The notes under the pieces are model-generated. The model was not told the DNA's origin and searched no databases. It was given only the letters and a program-made list of their open reading frames with translations. This document shows, piece by piece, positions 9,466-17,710 of a stretch of DNA of 64,000 nt. The DNA is from Burkholderiales bacterium UBA1834 (lineage in GTDB: Bacteria; Pseudomonadota; Gammaproteobacteria; Burkholderiales; Burkholderiaceae_C). Each line of letters starts with the position of its first letter. Position 1 is the first letter of the stretch. The stretch is from contig DDJC01000087.1 of the NCBI GenBank assembly GCA_002339015.1, positions 20,875-84,874 on the forward strand, given 5' to 3'. The position numbers and the translations under genes were made by a program.

Positions 9466-10161
9466 ATGGAACGCATGGTTGCCCCCGCCTCATCCTCGCT
9501 GGCCACGCGCATCCCACTGTTTCCGCTGCAGACGGTGCTGTTCCCGGGTGGGCGTCTGCCCTTGCGCGTTTTCGAGGTGCGCTACCTGGACATGATCGCG
9601 CGCTGCCACAAGGCAGGCTCGCCTTTCGGCGTGGTGTGCCTGACCCGCGGCGGCGAAGTCCGTGTACCACGCCGGCCCAGCACGAATGACGGTACCACCG
9701 GCCCGGCTTATGCGCCGGAGGCGTTCCACATGGTGGGCACCTTGGCCACCATTGATGAACTGGACCGCCCGCAGCAAGGCCTGATGATGGTGCGCTGCAC
9801 GGGCACCCAACGCTTCAAACTGCGCACCAGCGAGCAGTTACGGCACGGCCTGTGGATGGGCGAGATCGAACTGCTGCCGCAGGATCCCATCGTGCCGGTA
9901 CCCGACGACCTGCTGCCTTCCATGCAGGCCCTGCAGCACCTGGTGCACAACCTGTCGGCCCGGCCAGAAGGCCTGGGCGACCTGCCCCTGCAGGAGCCCT
10001 ACCACTGGGACGATTGCGGCTGGCTGGCCAATCGGTGGTGCGAACTGCTGCCGGTGTCGAGCGAGATCAAACAGCGCTGCATGGTGCTGGACAACCCGCT
10101 GCTGCGGCTGGAACTGGTCAACGACATGCTCGAACGCCTGGGCATACGGGTGCCGCACTAA
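9466..10161 (+). CDS. Lon N-terminal-domain (substrate-binding) protein without protease domain
   Basis: The 231 residues form a stand-alone Lon N-terminal domain (the LON substrate-binding fold). The signature IPLFPLQTVLFPGGRLPLRVFEVRY lies near the start, followed by MIARC and FGVVCLTRGGEV. No AAA+ or Ser-Lys protease domain follows. Such proteins are common in proteobacteria and their role is unproven; binding of unfolded or degradation-bound proteins is a guess from the fold. The start at 9466 agrees with the conserved N-terminus. Its stop overlaps the convergent kefC stop by a few bases. Confidence 0.85.
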   Translation: MERMVAPASSSLATRIPLFPLQTVLFPGGRLPLRVFEVRYLDMIARCHKAGSPFGVVCLTRGGEVRVPRRPSTNDGTTGPAYAPEAFHMVGTLATIDELDRPQQGLMMVRCTGTQRFKLRTSEQLRHGLWMGEIELLPQDPIVPVPDDLLPSMQALQHLVHNLSARPEGLGDLPLQEPYHWDDCGWLANRWCELLPVSSEIKQRCMVLDNPLLRLELVNDMLERLGIRVPH

Positions 10162-12029
10162 CCCCCTGCGGCCGACGGACCCGCCTTCGGTGATGGCGTG
10201 GGCACATCCCCCCAGCCTTGACGCTGGCGCCGATGCTGATCCAGCAGCGCCTGCTCGCGTTCCTGCGCGAACAGTTCTTCGAGCTGCTGGCGGCCCTGCT
10301 TGGCCATCGACACCATCATCCCCTCATCACGGTGATGAGGCCACATGCGCTCGAGCTGAGCCAGGGAGTGGCGCCGAAAGCGCTTGGCCAGTTGGCGTGC
10401 CTGGTAAGGCTGCCAGCCCATCAATTCCAGCACACTGCGGCTGCTCATGAGGGCCGAATCCAGCGTCTCGCGTTCGATCAGCGTCACGCCACGGTCGCGC
10501 AGTGCATACCAGTGCTGCACGTTGCGGGCCCGCGCCACGATGGACAGGCCCGGAAAATGCTCGCGGGCGATGTCGACCAGCTTGAGGCTTTGTTCCACGT
10601 CATCAATGGCCACCACCAGCACCCGGGCCGAGGCCGCACCGGCGATGCGCAGCAGGTCCAGCCGCGTGGCATCGCCGTAGTGCACCCTGAACCCGAATCG
10701 GCGCAAGGCCGCCACCTGTTCGGCATCATGGTCGAGCACGGTGGCCTTCAGGCCATTGGCGTAGAGCAGGCGCCCCACCACCTGGCCGTACCGGCCGAAG
10801 CCGGCAATGATGATGGGCGCTTCCTGCGGCTCGGCCAGAGCGTGATCAGCGGCCTGCGCGCCCTCCCTGGCGGCCGATGAGCGGCGCCCCCAGCGGTCGA
10901 CCAGCACGAGCAGCAAAGGCGTCACGAGCATGGACAAGGCCACCGTGCCGATGAGAATGGACGCGACCTGCGGGCTGAGCAATTGCTCGCCCGCCGCCTG
11001 CTGAAACACCACGAAGGCGAACTCACCGCCCTGCGCCAGCAGCAAGGTGAACACAGGGCGTTCGCCCGCTGGCACGCCCACCGCCCGCCCCAGCAGCCAC
11101 AGCACCAGCGCCTTGGCCGCCAGGAAGCCCACCAGCAGCGCCGCCACCCAGCCGGCCTGTGCCCACAGCGCAGAGAAATCCATGGACATGCCCACGGCCA
11201 TGAAGAACAGGCCCAGCAGCAGGCCCTTGAAGGGCTCGACATCGGTTTCCAGCTCACGTTTGTATTCGCTCTCGGCCAGCAGCACCCCGCCCAGGAAGGC
11301 ACCCAGCGCCATCGACAGGCCCACGGCCTGCATCAGGCTGGCGATGCCCACCACCAGCGCCAGTGCCGCGGCCGTAAAAATCTCGGTGGACTGGCTGCGG
11401 GCCACCCAGCGCAGGGCGTGGCGAAGCAGCAGGCGCCCCAGCACCACGATGCCCACGATGACGCCGACCGCCTTGAGCGCTTCGACCCATGGGTTGCCCG
11501 TGGCCGCAGCATGGGTGCCGAGCAAGGGGATCAGCGCCAGGATGGGGATGGCGGCCACATCCTGCAACAGCAGGATGGCGAAACCCACCTGCCCGCCGGA
11601 GGTGCCCAGCAGGTTGCGCTCGTGCATGACCTGCAATGACACCGCTGTAGAAGACAAGGCCAGGCCCAGCGCCGCCACCACCGCCACCGGCCAAGGCACA
11701 CCACAGGCCAGCGCAACCCCGCCCAGCACTGCGGCACACCCCAGCAGCTGCACACTGCCCCAGCCAAAGATGGGCCGGCGCAGGGCCCACAGCCGGGGAG
11801 GCTCCAGTTCCAGCCCGATCAGGAAGAGCATGAGCACGACACCGAACTCGGCCACGTGCAGGATGGATTGCGCGTCCCGCACCAGGCCCAGCCCGAACGG
11901 GCCGATGGCGATGCCCGCAGCCAGGTAGCCGATGATGGAGCCCAGGCCGAGCTTCTTGGCCAGGGGCACGGCGATGATGGCCGCACCCAGGTAGACCAGA
12001 GCGGCTGCCAGCCAATTGCTGTGTTCCAT
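10158..12029 (-). CDS. kefC: Glutathione-regulated potassium/proton antiporter, KefC/KefB type
   Basis: CPA2 family antiporter that exports K+ in exchange for H+ and acidifies the cytoplasm when electrophiles react with glutathione. The first ~380 residues are a chain of about 12 membrane spans, beginning YLGAAIIAVPLAKKLGLGSI. Residues ~410-530 form an RCK/TrkA-N nucleotide-binding domain (IIIAGFGRYGQVVGRLL, VLDHDAEQV, VHYGDATR). The 623-residue length equals that of E. coli KefC (620). The ATG at 12029 is 4 bases from the kefF stop and follows a GGAGG-type ribosome binding site. The pairing with kefF is the strongest reason for choosing KefC. Confidence 0.9.
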   Translation of the reverse strand: MEHSNWLAAALVYLGAAIIAVPLAKKLGLGSIIGYLAAGIAIGPFGLGLVRDAQSILHVAEFGVVLMLFLIGLELEPPRLWALRRPIFGWGSVQLLGCAAVLGGVALACGVPWPVAVVAALGLALSSTAVSLQVMHERNLLGTSGGQVGFAILLLQDVAAIPILALIPLLGTHAAATGNPWVEALKAVGVIVGIVVLGRLLLRHALRWVARSQSTEIFTAAALALVVGIASLMQAVGLSMALGAFLGGVLLAESEYKRELETDVEPFKGLLLGLFFMAVGMSMDFSALWAQAGWVAALLVGFLAAKALVLWLLGRAVGVPAGERPVFTLLLAQGGEFAFVVFQQAAGEQLLSPQVASILIGTVALSMLVTPLLLVLVDRWGRRSSAAREGAQAADHALAEPQEAPIIIAGFGRYGQVVGRLLYANGLKATVLDHDAEQVAALRRFGFRVHYGDATRLDLLRIAGAASARVLVVAIDDVEQSLKLVDIAREHFPGLSIVARARNVQHWYALRDRGVTLIERETLDSALMSSRSVLELMGWQPYQARQLAKRFRRHSLAQLERMWPHHRDEGMMVSMAKQGRQQLEELFAQEREQALLDQHRRQRQGWGDVPTPSPKAGPSAAGG

Positions 12030-12033
12030 GGAC

Positions 12034-12648
12034 TCAGGCCTCCTGCGGGCGGTCACTGTCGGGCACCCGGCAATCCGGGCAGTCGCCCAGTGCCGCCATC
12101 TCGGACCACTGCGGGTAGCGGGCCAGACGCTGCCGGTAGACCTCGGCATGCGCCTGCAGATCAGCCTCGCTCACGGCATGCGCGCCATGCAGCACCAGCG
12201 GCGGCAAGAAGCGCAGCCCGCACAGCGCGGCCGTCTGTTCATAGGGCGGCACAAAGGCATCGAAAAAGTAGCGGTTGTAACCCTGCGGGTGGTAGGCAGA
12301 CGCCGGCCCGCCGGTGCTCACGGACAGCCACAGGTCCTTGCCGCGCAAGGCGTTGCCGCCATGGCCATAGGCCCAGCCGTGCGCCAGCACCTCATCGAGC
12401 CAGAGCTTCATCAGGGGCGGCATGCTGTACCAGTGCAGCGGGTGCTGCCACACGATCAGGTCGGCATCGGCCAGCAGGGCCTGCTCGGCCGGCACGTCGA
12501 TGTCGAAATCGGGGTACAGGGCGTAGAGATCACGCACCTGTACCTGCGAGCCGGCGCTGGCTGCAGCTTGCATGAGCCGGTGGTTGACGCGGGAATGACG
12601 CAGATCCGGGTGGGCAGCGAGGACAAGGATGCGGGGAGCTTCGGGCAT
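12034..12648 (-). CDS. kefF: KefF/KefG-type NAD(P)H:quinone oxidoreductase, antiporter ancillary subunit
   Basis: Flavodoxin-like FMN protein of the DT-diaphorase family. The flavin loop appears as LVLAAHPDLRHSRVN, and VWQHPLHWYSMPPLMKLWLDEVL and GPASAYHPQGYNRY are the family's cofactor and active-site segments. In E. coli KefF sits on KefC, is needed for full K+ efflux and reduces quinones. Here it lies immediately upstream of kefC, the same order as in E. coli. The 204 residues include a ~25-residue C-terminal extension relative to E. coli KefF. KefG of the KefB branch is the alternative name. Confidence 0.85.
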   Translation of the reverse strand: MPEAPRILVLAAHPDLRHSRVNHRLMQAAASAGSQVQVRDLYALYPDFDIDVPAEQALLADADLIVWQHPLHWYSMPPLMKLWLDEVLAHGWAYGHGGNALRGKDLWLSVSTGGPASAYHPQGYNRYFFDAFVPPYEQTAALCGLRFLPPLVLHGAHAVSEADLQAHAEVYRQRLARYPQWSEMAALGDCPDCRVPDSDRPQEA

Positions 12649-12666
12649 GTTGTGGTCGAGTGGGCT

Positions 12667-13026
12667 TCAGGCCGTGTCTTTGGCATCTTCGAGATCGCCA
12701 GCGTGCGTTTCCATCCAGGCGGCCAGCGAGGCCAGGGGCTTGCGCAGGGTTTTGCCCAGTGGGGTGACCTGGTATTCGACGCGGGGCGGCACTTCGGCGT
12801 AGACCTTGCGGTGCACCAGACCACGCTGCTCGAAGGCACGCAACTGGCGCGTGAGCTCCTTCTGGGTGATGGGCGCCACGGCGCGCTGCAACTCACCGAA
12901 GCGCACCGGCGCATCGATCAGGATCAGTCGGTAGAGGATGGGGATGGCCCATTTGCCGGACACCAGATCGACGAAACGCACCATGGGGCAGCGCGCCACG
13001 GCATGGGTCGCATCATCAGTTGGCAT
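12667..13026 (-). CDS. HxlR-family transcriptional regulator
   Basis: Winged-helix regulator of the HxlR/YodB type. The protein shows the conserved cysteine near the N-terminus (ARCPMVRFVDLVSGKW), the recognition region ITQKELTRQLRAFEQRGLVHRK and the wing VPPRVEYQVTPLGKTL. Related proteins sense quinones, aldehydes or other electrophiles through that cysteine. I chose the ATG at 13026 (119 aa) because it has an AGGA ribosome binding site and gives the usual family start. ATGs at 13044 and 13077 would run through the palindrome in the intergenic region. It lies 18 bp upstream of kefF and divergent from the SDR gene, so it may control both sides. Confidence 0.88.
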   Translation of the reverse strand: MPTDDATHAVARCPMVRFVDLVSGKWAIPILYRLILIDAPVRFGELQRAVAPITQKELTRQLRAFEQRGLVHRKVYAEVPPRVEYQVTPLGKTLRKPLASLAAWMETHAGDLEDAKDTA

Positions 13027-13044
13027 GGTTTCCTGGCGCTCCAT

Positions 13045-13067
13045 TAGTACCTGAACGGTGCCTACTA
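13045..13067. promoter_or_regulatory. Candidate HxlR operator in the HxlR/SDR divergent region
   Basis: Arms TAGTA and TACTA are separated by 13 bp between the divergent genes. HxlR-family operators such as those of YodB carry TACT/AGTA-type arms, so the arm sequences fit the neighbouring regulator. On the minus strand TTGATC (13089-13084) and TAGTAG make a plausible 17-bp-spaced promoter that would overlap the palindrome. Confidence 0.45.
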
Positions 13068-13127
13068 TACATTGCATACCAATGGATCAACAATGGGCCA
13101 TCGACACCCTTGCGAAGGCACACGGCC

Positions 13128-13880
13128 ATGGCTGGCAGACTCCATGACAAGTACACCCTCATCACCGGTGGCACAGGCGGCATCGGCCTGGAAACAGCGC
13201 GCCGCTTCCTGGCCGAAGGCGCCCATGTGGCCATCACAGGGCGCAACGAAGCCGCCTTGAAGGGCGCTGGGCAAAGCCTGGGGCCGCAGGCCCTGCTGCT
13301 GCACAGCGATGCCGGCAGGCTTGAGGATCAGGCGGCATTGGCCCGGCAACTGCGTGAGCATTGGCCCCGGCTGGATGCCGTCTTCGTGAACGCAGGCGAT
13401 GTGACCCACCGCCCGGTCGAAGCCTGGGACGAAGCCACCTACGACCAGTTGATGGCCACCAACCTCAAGGGACCCTTCTTTTTGCTGCAGGCGCTGCTGC
13501 CACTGCTGACCAATCCCTCATCGGTGATCCTGTGCGGCTCGGTCAGCGCGCACATCGGGTTGCCGCAGAGCAGCGTCTACGCCGCCAGCAAAGCCGGACT
13601 GCTGTCGCTGGCGCGCACCTTGTCCGGTGAATGGGCCGCACGCGGCATCCGCGTCAACGGCCTGAGCCCGGGGCCGACCGCCACCTCGGCACTGGGCAAG
13701 CTGGGGCTGCCCGCCGATGAGGAAGCCGCGCTCCAGCAGCAGATCCGCGAGCTGGTACCCATCGGCCGCATGGGCTCTGCGCTGGAGCAGGCTCATGCCG
13801 CGGTGTTCCTCGCGTCGGATGAGTCGAGCTTTGTCGTCGGCACCGAGTTGCAGGTCGATGGCGGCGTGGGCAATCTGTGA
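13128..13880 (+). CDS. Short-chain dehydrogenase/reductase
   Basis: Classical SDR of 250 residues. It has the NAD(P) glycine motif TGGTGGIG near residue 10, the FVNAGD segment in place of the usual NNAG, the catalytic serine in LCGSVSAHIG, the YxxxK motif in YAASKAGLLSLA, and the C-terminal SSFVVGTELQVDGGVGNL. The substrate cannot be predicted. It is transcribed divergently from the HxlR regulator with the palindrome between them, a common arrangement for an inducible detoxifying oxidoreductase. The ATG at 13128 removes a 36-residue non-family lead. Confidence 0.88.
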   Translation: MAGRLHDKYTLITGGTGGIGLETARRFLAEGAHVAITGRNEAALKGAGQSLGPQALLLHSDAGRLEDQAALARQLREHWPRLDAVFVNAGDVTHRPVEAWDEATYDQLMATNLKGPFFLLQALLPLLTNPSSVILCGSVSAHIGLPQSSVYAASKAGLLSLARTLSGEWAARGIRVNGLSPGPTATSALGKLGLPADEEAALQQQIRELVPIGRMGSALEQAHAAVFLASDESSFVVGTELQVDGGVGNL

Positions 13881-13907
13881 GCGCCTGCCTTGCTGCGCAA
13901 GTGCGAT

Positions 13908-14792
13908 TCAGAGGGGTTCCAGCGCCATGAAGTTGCGCACCATCATCCGGGCATCGCCTTCGCGGATGGCCAGCGCGAGCCTGGCCACCGGCGCATCGCC
14001 TTCGATGTCCACATAGCGCACGCCACGCACCGCCATCTGCGCGATCGAGGCCGGCACGATGGACACCCCCAACTCGGCCGCCACCAGGTTCACCACCGAC
14101 GAGATCTGCGGCGCCTCCTGGCTGAGCTGGGGCTCGAACCCCGCATCACGGCAGGCCGTGAACACCGAGTCGTACAGGCTCAGGCCCACGGCGCGGGGGA
14201 ACAGTACGAAAGGCTCCCCCGCCAGCGCCGACAAGCGAAGACGCTTGCGTTTGGCCAACGGGTGGCTGGCGGGCAGCACGACCTTCATGGCCTCATCGGC
14301 CAGGCGCTGCAGCCGAATGCCCGGCATACCGCCCACGCCCGGGCGCAGAAAAACCAGATCCAGCGCCTGGTGTGCCAGGCCCTCCACCAGGCGCGTGGTG
14401 TTGGCCTCTTCCAGCGTGACACGGACACTGGGCCAGGCCCGCCGGAAGTTGCGGATCATGGTGGCCACGACCGGATTGAAAGCCGCCGAGCCGGTGAAAC
14501 CCACACGCAGTTGTCCGGTTTCACCATGTGCCGCGCGCAGTGCAGCCACACGAGCGCGTTCGGTACTGCCCACGATCTGCTGTGCTTCCGTGAGGAAGGC
14601 CGCGCCCGCCTCGGTCAAGACCACACCCTGCGGCGTGCGATGGAAGAGTGACGCACCCACCTCGCGCTCCAGCTCCTTGATCTGCTGACTGAGCGGGGGT
14701 TGGCTGATGCCCAGGCGCGCCGCGGCCCGCGTGACGTTGGCCTCCTGGGCCACGGCCAGGAAATAGCGCAGGTGTCGCAGTTCGATTGCCAT
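13908..14792 (-). CDS. LysR-family transcriptional regulator
   Basis: The 294 residues begin with a textbook LysR helix-turn-helix (MAIELRHLRYFLAVAQEANVTRAA, LGISQPPLSQQIKELEREVG), then a periplasmic-binding-like effector domain with LRVGFTGSAAFNPVV. It is divergent from an MFS transporter with an 85-bp gap, so it most likely regulates that transporter. The closest characterised group by appearance is the BenM/CatM-like subfamily, but no effector can be assigned. Confidence 0.9.
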   Translation of the reverse strand: MAIELRHLRYFLAVAQEANVTRAAARLGISQPPLSQQIKELEREVGASLFHRTPQGVVLTEAGAAFLTEAQQIVGSTERARVAALRAAHGETGQLRVGFTGSAAFNPVVATMIRNFRRAWPSVRVTLEEANTTRLVEGLAHQALDLVFLRPGVGGMPGIRLQRLADEAMKVVLPASHPLAKRKRLRLSALAGEPFVLFPRAVGLSLYDSVFTACRDAGFEPQLSQEAPQISSVVNLVAAELGVSIVPASIAQMAVRGVRYVDIEGDAPVARLALAIREGDARMMVRNFMALEPL

Positions 14793-14810
14793 ACTTAAAA
14801 AATATGAAGT
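14793..14810. promoter_or_regulatory. LysR-type box in the LysR/MFS divergent region
   Basis: The AT-rich gap contains the inverted repeat ACTT and AAGT with a 10-bp centre. It includes the T-N11-A spacing expected of LysR operators and directly abuts the LysR start. AT-rich sequence of this sort is rare in this GC-rich window. A second AT-rich stretch (14815-14828) continues toward the MFS gene. Confidence 0.45.
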
Positions 14811-14877
14811 AGGTCTTTAAAATATATTGGACAGATACCCCGGTCAAGCCAATACTGGCGGCTCACGAGGTCTGTCG

Positions 14878-16143
14878 ATGTCTGCGAACAACCCCTCCGG
14901 CTGGGCTGTGCCGGGCTCCCGCATTTACTGGCGCATCAACCTGGCGCTGTTCCTGGCGGGCTTTTCCACCTTCTCCCTGCTGTACTGCGTGCAACCGCTG
15001 ATGCCGATGTTCGCGCAGCAGTTCCAGATCGGCGCCGCGGAGAGCTCGCTCGCGCTCTCGCTGTCGACCGGCTGCTTGGCACTGGCCATCCTGTGCGCCG
15101 GCGCATTGTCCGAAGGGCGTGATCGTCGCTGGGTGATGTTCGGCTCCATGGCCCTGGCCGCCACCTGCAATCTGGCCGCGGCCCTGGTGAACGACTGGCA
15201 CACCTTGCTGGTTGCACGCGCCCTGGCCGGCCTGAGCCTGGGCGGCGTGCCTGCCGTGGCCATGGCCTACCTGGCCGACGAAATCGATCCGCGCGGCCTG
15301 GGCCTGTCCATCGGGCTGTACGTGAGCGGCACGGCCTTCGGCGGCATGGCGGGCCGGGTAGGCACCAGCATGCTCGCCGATGTCTGGTCATGGCACACGG
15401 CCCTGGCGTCGCTGAGCGTGCTGGACCTGGCCGCGGCCCTGGGCTTTGCCCTGCTGTTGCCAGCTTCTCGCCATGCCGCCGTGAAACGCCAAGGCCTGCC
15501 TCTGGCGCAGCACCTGCGCATCTGGCGTGGCCAACTGACCGCCCCGGCCCTCCCCCTGCTGTTCATGATCGGCTGCGTGTGCATGGGCGTGTTCGTCACG
15601 ATCTACAACTACGCGGGCTTTCGGCTGCTGGCACCGCCCTTCGGGCTGAGCCCCACGCAGATCGGCCTGATCTTCTGCGTCTACGTGTTCGGCATGGCCG
15701 CTTCCTCCGCCGCCGGCGGTCTGGCCGACAGGCTGGGGCAGTCGCCCGTGCTGATCGCGGGCATCCTGGCCACCGCCGTGGGTGTGCTGCTGACACTGTG
15801 GCCTCACCTGATCGGCGCCATCGGTGGCCTTGTGATCCTGACCATCGGGTTTTTCATGACCCATGCCGTGGCCAGTGGCTGGGTGGGACGCATGGCCGGC
15901 GCCCACAAGGGGCATGCGGCCTCGCTCTACCTGCTGGCCTACTACCTGGGCTCCAGCGTGCTGGGGTCGGTCGGTGGCTGGTTCTGGGAACACGGCGGCT
16001 GGCTGGGGGTGTGCCTGTTCGCCCTCGCGAGCACCGGCATCATGCTGAGCTGCGCGCTGAAGCTGCGGCGATCGCGAATGTCCATGCCATCCACAAGCGC
16101 TGCTGTCCCCCCATCAAGCGCCACGGCCGCCTCCAACGCCTGA
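14878..16143 (+). CDS. MFS transporter, YnfM/arabinose-efflux-like
   Basis: The 421 residues have about 12 hydrophobic spans. The family signature LSLSTGCLALAILCAGALSEGRDRRWVM corresponds to the cytoplasmic loop 2-3 region, and YLADEIDPRGLGLSIGLYVSG matches YnfM-type drug/H+ antiporters. The substrate is unknown. The start at 14878 was preferred because the protein then begins shortly before the first span (INLALFLAGFSTFSLLYCVQP). It is divergent from the LysR gene and followed by the MarR-tautomerase pair. Confidence 0.87.
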   Translation: MSANNPSGWAVPGSRIYWRINLALFLAGFSTFSLLYCVQPLMPMFAQQFQIGAAESSLALSLSTGCLALAILCAGALSEGRDRRWVMFGSMALAATCNLAAALVNDWHTLLVARALAGLSLGGVPAVAMAYLADEIDPRGLGLSIGLYVSGTAFGGMAGRVGTSMLADVWSWHTALASLSVLDLAAALGFALLLPASRHAAVKRQGLPLAQHLRIWRGQLTAPALPLLFMIGCVCMGVFVTIYNYAGFRLLAPPFGLSPTQIGLIFCVYVFGMAASSAAGGLADRLGQSPVLIAGILATAVGVLLTLWPHLIGAIGGLVILTIGFFMTHAVASGWVGRMAGAHKGHAASLYLLAYYLGSSVLGSVGGWFWEHGGWLGVCLFALASTGIMLSCALKLRRSRMSMPSTSAAVPPSSATAASNA

Positions 16144-16184
16144 ACCGCTGGACGTATTGGCCGCTCCGTCGGAAGGCGCCCACC

Positions 16185-16219
16185 AATTAGTTGCATAGCG
16201 AATCAATTGCCGTTACACT
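16185..16219 (+). promoter_or_regulatory. marR promoter overlapping a MarR-type site
   Basis: TTGCAT (16191-16196) and TACACT (16214-16219) form a sigma-70 promoter with a 17-bp spacer. The -35 lies inside a partly symmetrical AATTAG...CAATT element. The 16-bp word at 16190-16205 recurs with two mismatches upstream of the tautomerase gene. The expected transcription start falls at or next to the marR ATG at 16226, so the mRNA may be leaderless. Confidence 0.55.
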
Positions 16220-16225
16220 TCGGCC

Positions 16226-16642
16226 ATGTTCGATCAATGCCTTTACTTCAACACTTCGGCCCTGGCGCGCCGGCTGGACAAGGAGTGGTCTGACGCCTTC
16301 GCGCCCTTCGGCCTCACGCCGCCGCAGGCCTTCATGCTGCGCGCGTTGCTGGACCGCCCAGGCCTGCTGCAGCGCGAGTTATCGGACGCCTTGTCGATTT
16401 CCCGCTCCACCGCCACGCGGGCGTTGGATCACCTGGAAGCCAAAGGCCATGTCGAGCGCCGCAAAGCAGGTAGCGACGGCCGCGAAGTTGCCCTCTTTCC
16501 CACCCCACAGGCCATGAAGATCAAGGCCGCACTCAACGAGGCCAGCGGCGCCGTCACCACACGGCTCAAGAAGGTGCTGGGCGCGCAGCACTTCACCGAC
16601 ACGGTCAGCCAGATCAAGGGCGTGCGCTCGGCCCTGGAATGA
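16226..16642 (+). CDS. MarR-family transcriptional regulator
   Basis: The 138 residues carry the MarR winged helix. The order is an N-terminal dimerisation helix (LYFNTSALARRLDKEWSDAFAPFGLTPPQAFMLRAL), the recognition helix LSDALSISRSTATRALDHLEAKGHVER and the wing KAGSDGREVALFPT. It sits 58 bp before the tautomerase gene and shares an upstream element with it. Autoregulation plus control of the tautomerase is the simplest reading. No ribosome binding site precedes the ATG, in line with a leaderless transcript. Confidence 0.9.
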   Translation: MFDQCLYFNTSALARRLDKEWSDAFAPFGLTPPQAFMLRALLDRPGLLQRELSDALSISRSTATRALDHLEAKGHVERRKAGSDGREVALFPTPQAMKIKAALNEASGAVTTRLKKVLGAQHFTDTVSQIKGVRSALE

Positions 16643-16665
16643 GGGCTCTTTAGAGGGCCCATATT

Positions 16666-16681
16666 GTTGCATAGCTAATTA
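16666..16681 (+). promoter_or_regulatory. Second copy of the MarR-type site, upstream of the tautomerase gene
   Basis: GTTGCATAGCTAATTA matches GTTGCATAGCGAATCA at 16190-16205 in 14 of 16 positions. It lies 20 bp upstream of the tautomerase start. No equally good -10 was found downstream, so this copy may serve as an operator within a read-through region or use a non-consensus promoter. Confidence 0.5.
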
Positions 16682-16700
16682 TTTTAACCGGAACCCGACC

Positions 16701-17093
16701 ATGCCCATCCTCAACGTGAAAGTCAGCGCCACGCGCAGCCCCGAGACCACCCAGCGCATCGCCACCCTGCTGCTGGACTTGACCACCCGCATCCTGCACA
16801 AGGATCCGAAGGTCACGGCCATCGCCATTGATTACGTTCCCCGCGAGGATTGGATCGTGGGTGGACGCACGCTGGCCGAGCAAGACAAGCACAGCGTCTA
16901 CTTCGACATCAAGATCACGGACGAGACCAACACCAAGTCCGAGAAGGCCCAGTACATCCGCGAGGCCTTCGACGGTTTCGCAGCCCTTCTGGGCGATCTG
17001 CATGAAGAGAGCTACATCCACGTGCAGGATGTGCGGGCCGCGGCCTACGGTTATGGCGGCCGCACGCAAGAGTGGCGCTATCAGCACGCCTGA
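16701..17093 (+). CDS. 4-oxalocrotonate tautomerase-family protein
   Basis: The protein starts Met-Pro, and the proline becomes the catalytic N-terminal base after Met removal, as in the tautomerase superfamily. MPILNVKVSATRSPETTQRI resembles the 4-OT strand-helix start. At 130 residues it is about twice the size of classical 4-OT, near MIF/CHMI-like or fused-dimer forms. The segment TLAEQDKHSVYFDIKITDETNTKSEKAQYI follows. The substrate is unknown. It lies downstream of marR, in an arrangement typical of small inducible detoxification units. Confidence 0.82.
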   Translation: MPILNVKVSATRSPETTQRIATLLLDLTTRILHKDPKVTAIAIDYVPREDWIVGGRTLAEQDKHSVYFDIKITDETNTKSEKAQYIREAFDGFAALLGDLHEESYIHVQDVRAAAYGYGGRTQEWRYQHA

Positions 17094-17112
17094 AGGAACC
17101 ACCACGCCAGGC

Positions 17113-17532
17113 TCAATCCGCGCCCGACACCTTGCCCCGCAGGCGCTTCACGCCGGACCGGCTGGCCTTGCCTTCCAGACGGCGCTTCTTGGACGCCAGC
17201 GTGGGCCGCGTCGGCCTGCGCTTCTTGGGCAGCACGGCCACGCTGTCCACCAGGGTCTGCAGGCGCTCGAGCGCTTCGGCACGGTTCTGCTCCAGGCTGC
17301 GGCTGCTCTGCGCCTTGATCACGACCACGCCCTCCTGCGTGATGCGCTGGTCACTGAGTGCCATCAGCCGCTCCTTGATCACCTCCGGCAGGCTGGAATC
17401 CGGGATGGAGAAACGCAGGTGCACCGCGTTGGACACCTTGTTGACGTTCTGCCCACCCGCACCCTGGGCACGGATGGCCGAGAACTCGATGTCGTCTTCG
17501 CGCAGGGCGATGAGGGGGGCTGGGGGCTTCAT
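17113..17532 (-). CDS. arfB: Alternative ribosome-rescue factor ArfB (peptidyl-tRNA hydrolase)
   Basis: ArfB enters ribosomes stalled on truncated mRNA and hydrolyses the peptidyl-tRNA. The catalytic GGQ is at residues 26-28 in RAQGAGGQNVNKVSNAVHLRF. The basic C-terminal tail (KKRRPTRPTLASKKRRLEGK...) is the part that inserts in the empty mRNA channel. The 139 residues match E. coli ArfB (140) once the ATG at 17532 is used; the upstream frame adds a non-family lead. It converges on the tautomerase gene. Confidence 0.95.
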   Translation of the reverse strand: MKPPAPLIALREDDIEFSAIRAQGAGGQNVNKVSNAVHLRFSIPDSSLPEVIKERLMALSDQRITQEGVVVIKAQSSRSLEQNRAEALERLQTLVDSVAVLPKKRRPTRPTLASKKRRLEGKASRSGVKRLRGKVSGAD

Positions 17533-17710
17533 GGTGTCCGGGGTCCTGGGCTGCACTGTAGGCCATGGCGGCCGCACCCCTGCGCCGCCTGAGGCTTTGC
17601 CCTGGCCGGATGGCACATGAAGCGCCAACGCTTATAGTGGTCTGGCCCCGCTGCCTGCAGACGCGCTCAAGACGTCGATCGTTTCACCATCCACGTTCCT
17701 GGAGATTTGA

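Noticed and set aside
13027..13077. Longer HxlR protein from the ATG 13077
   Set aside because: It would translate the operator-like palindrome, and the shorter start has the better ribosome binding site and family N-terminus.
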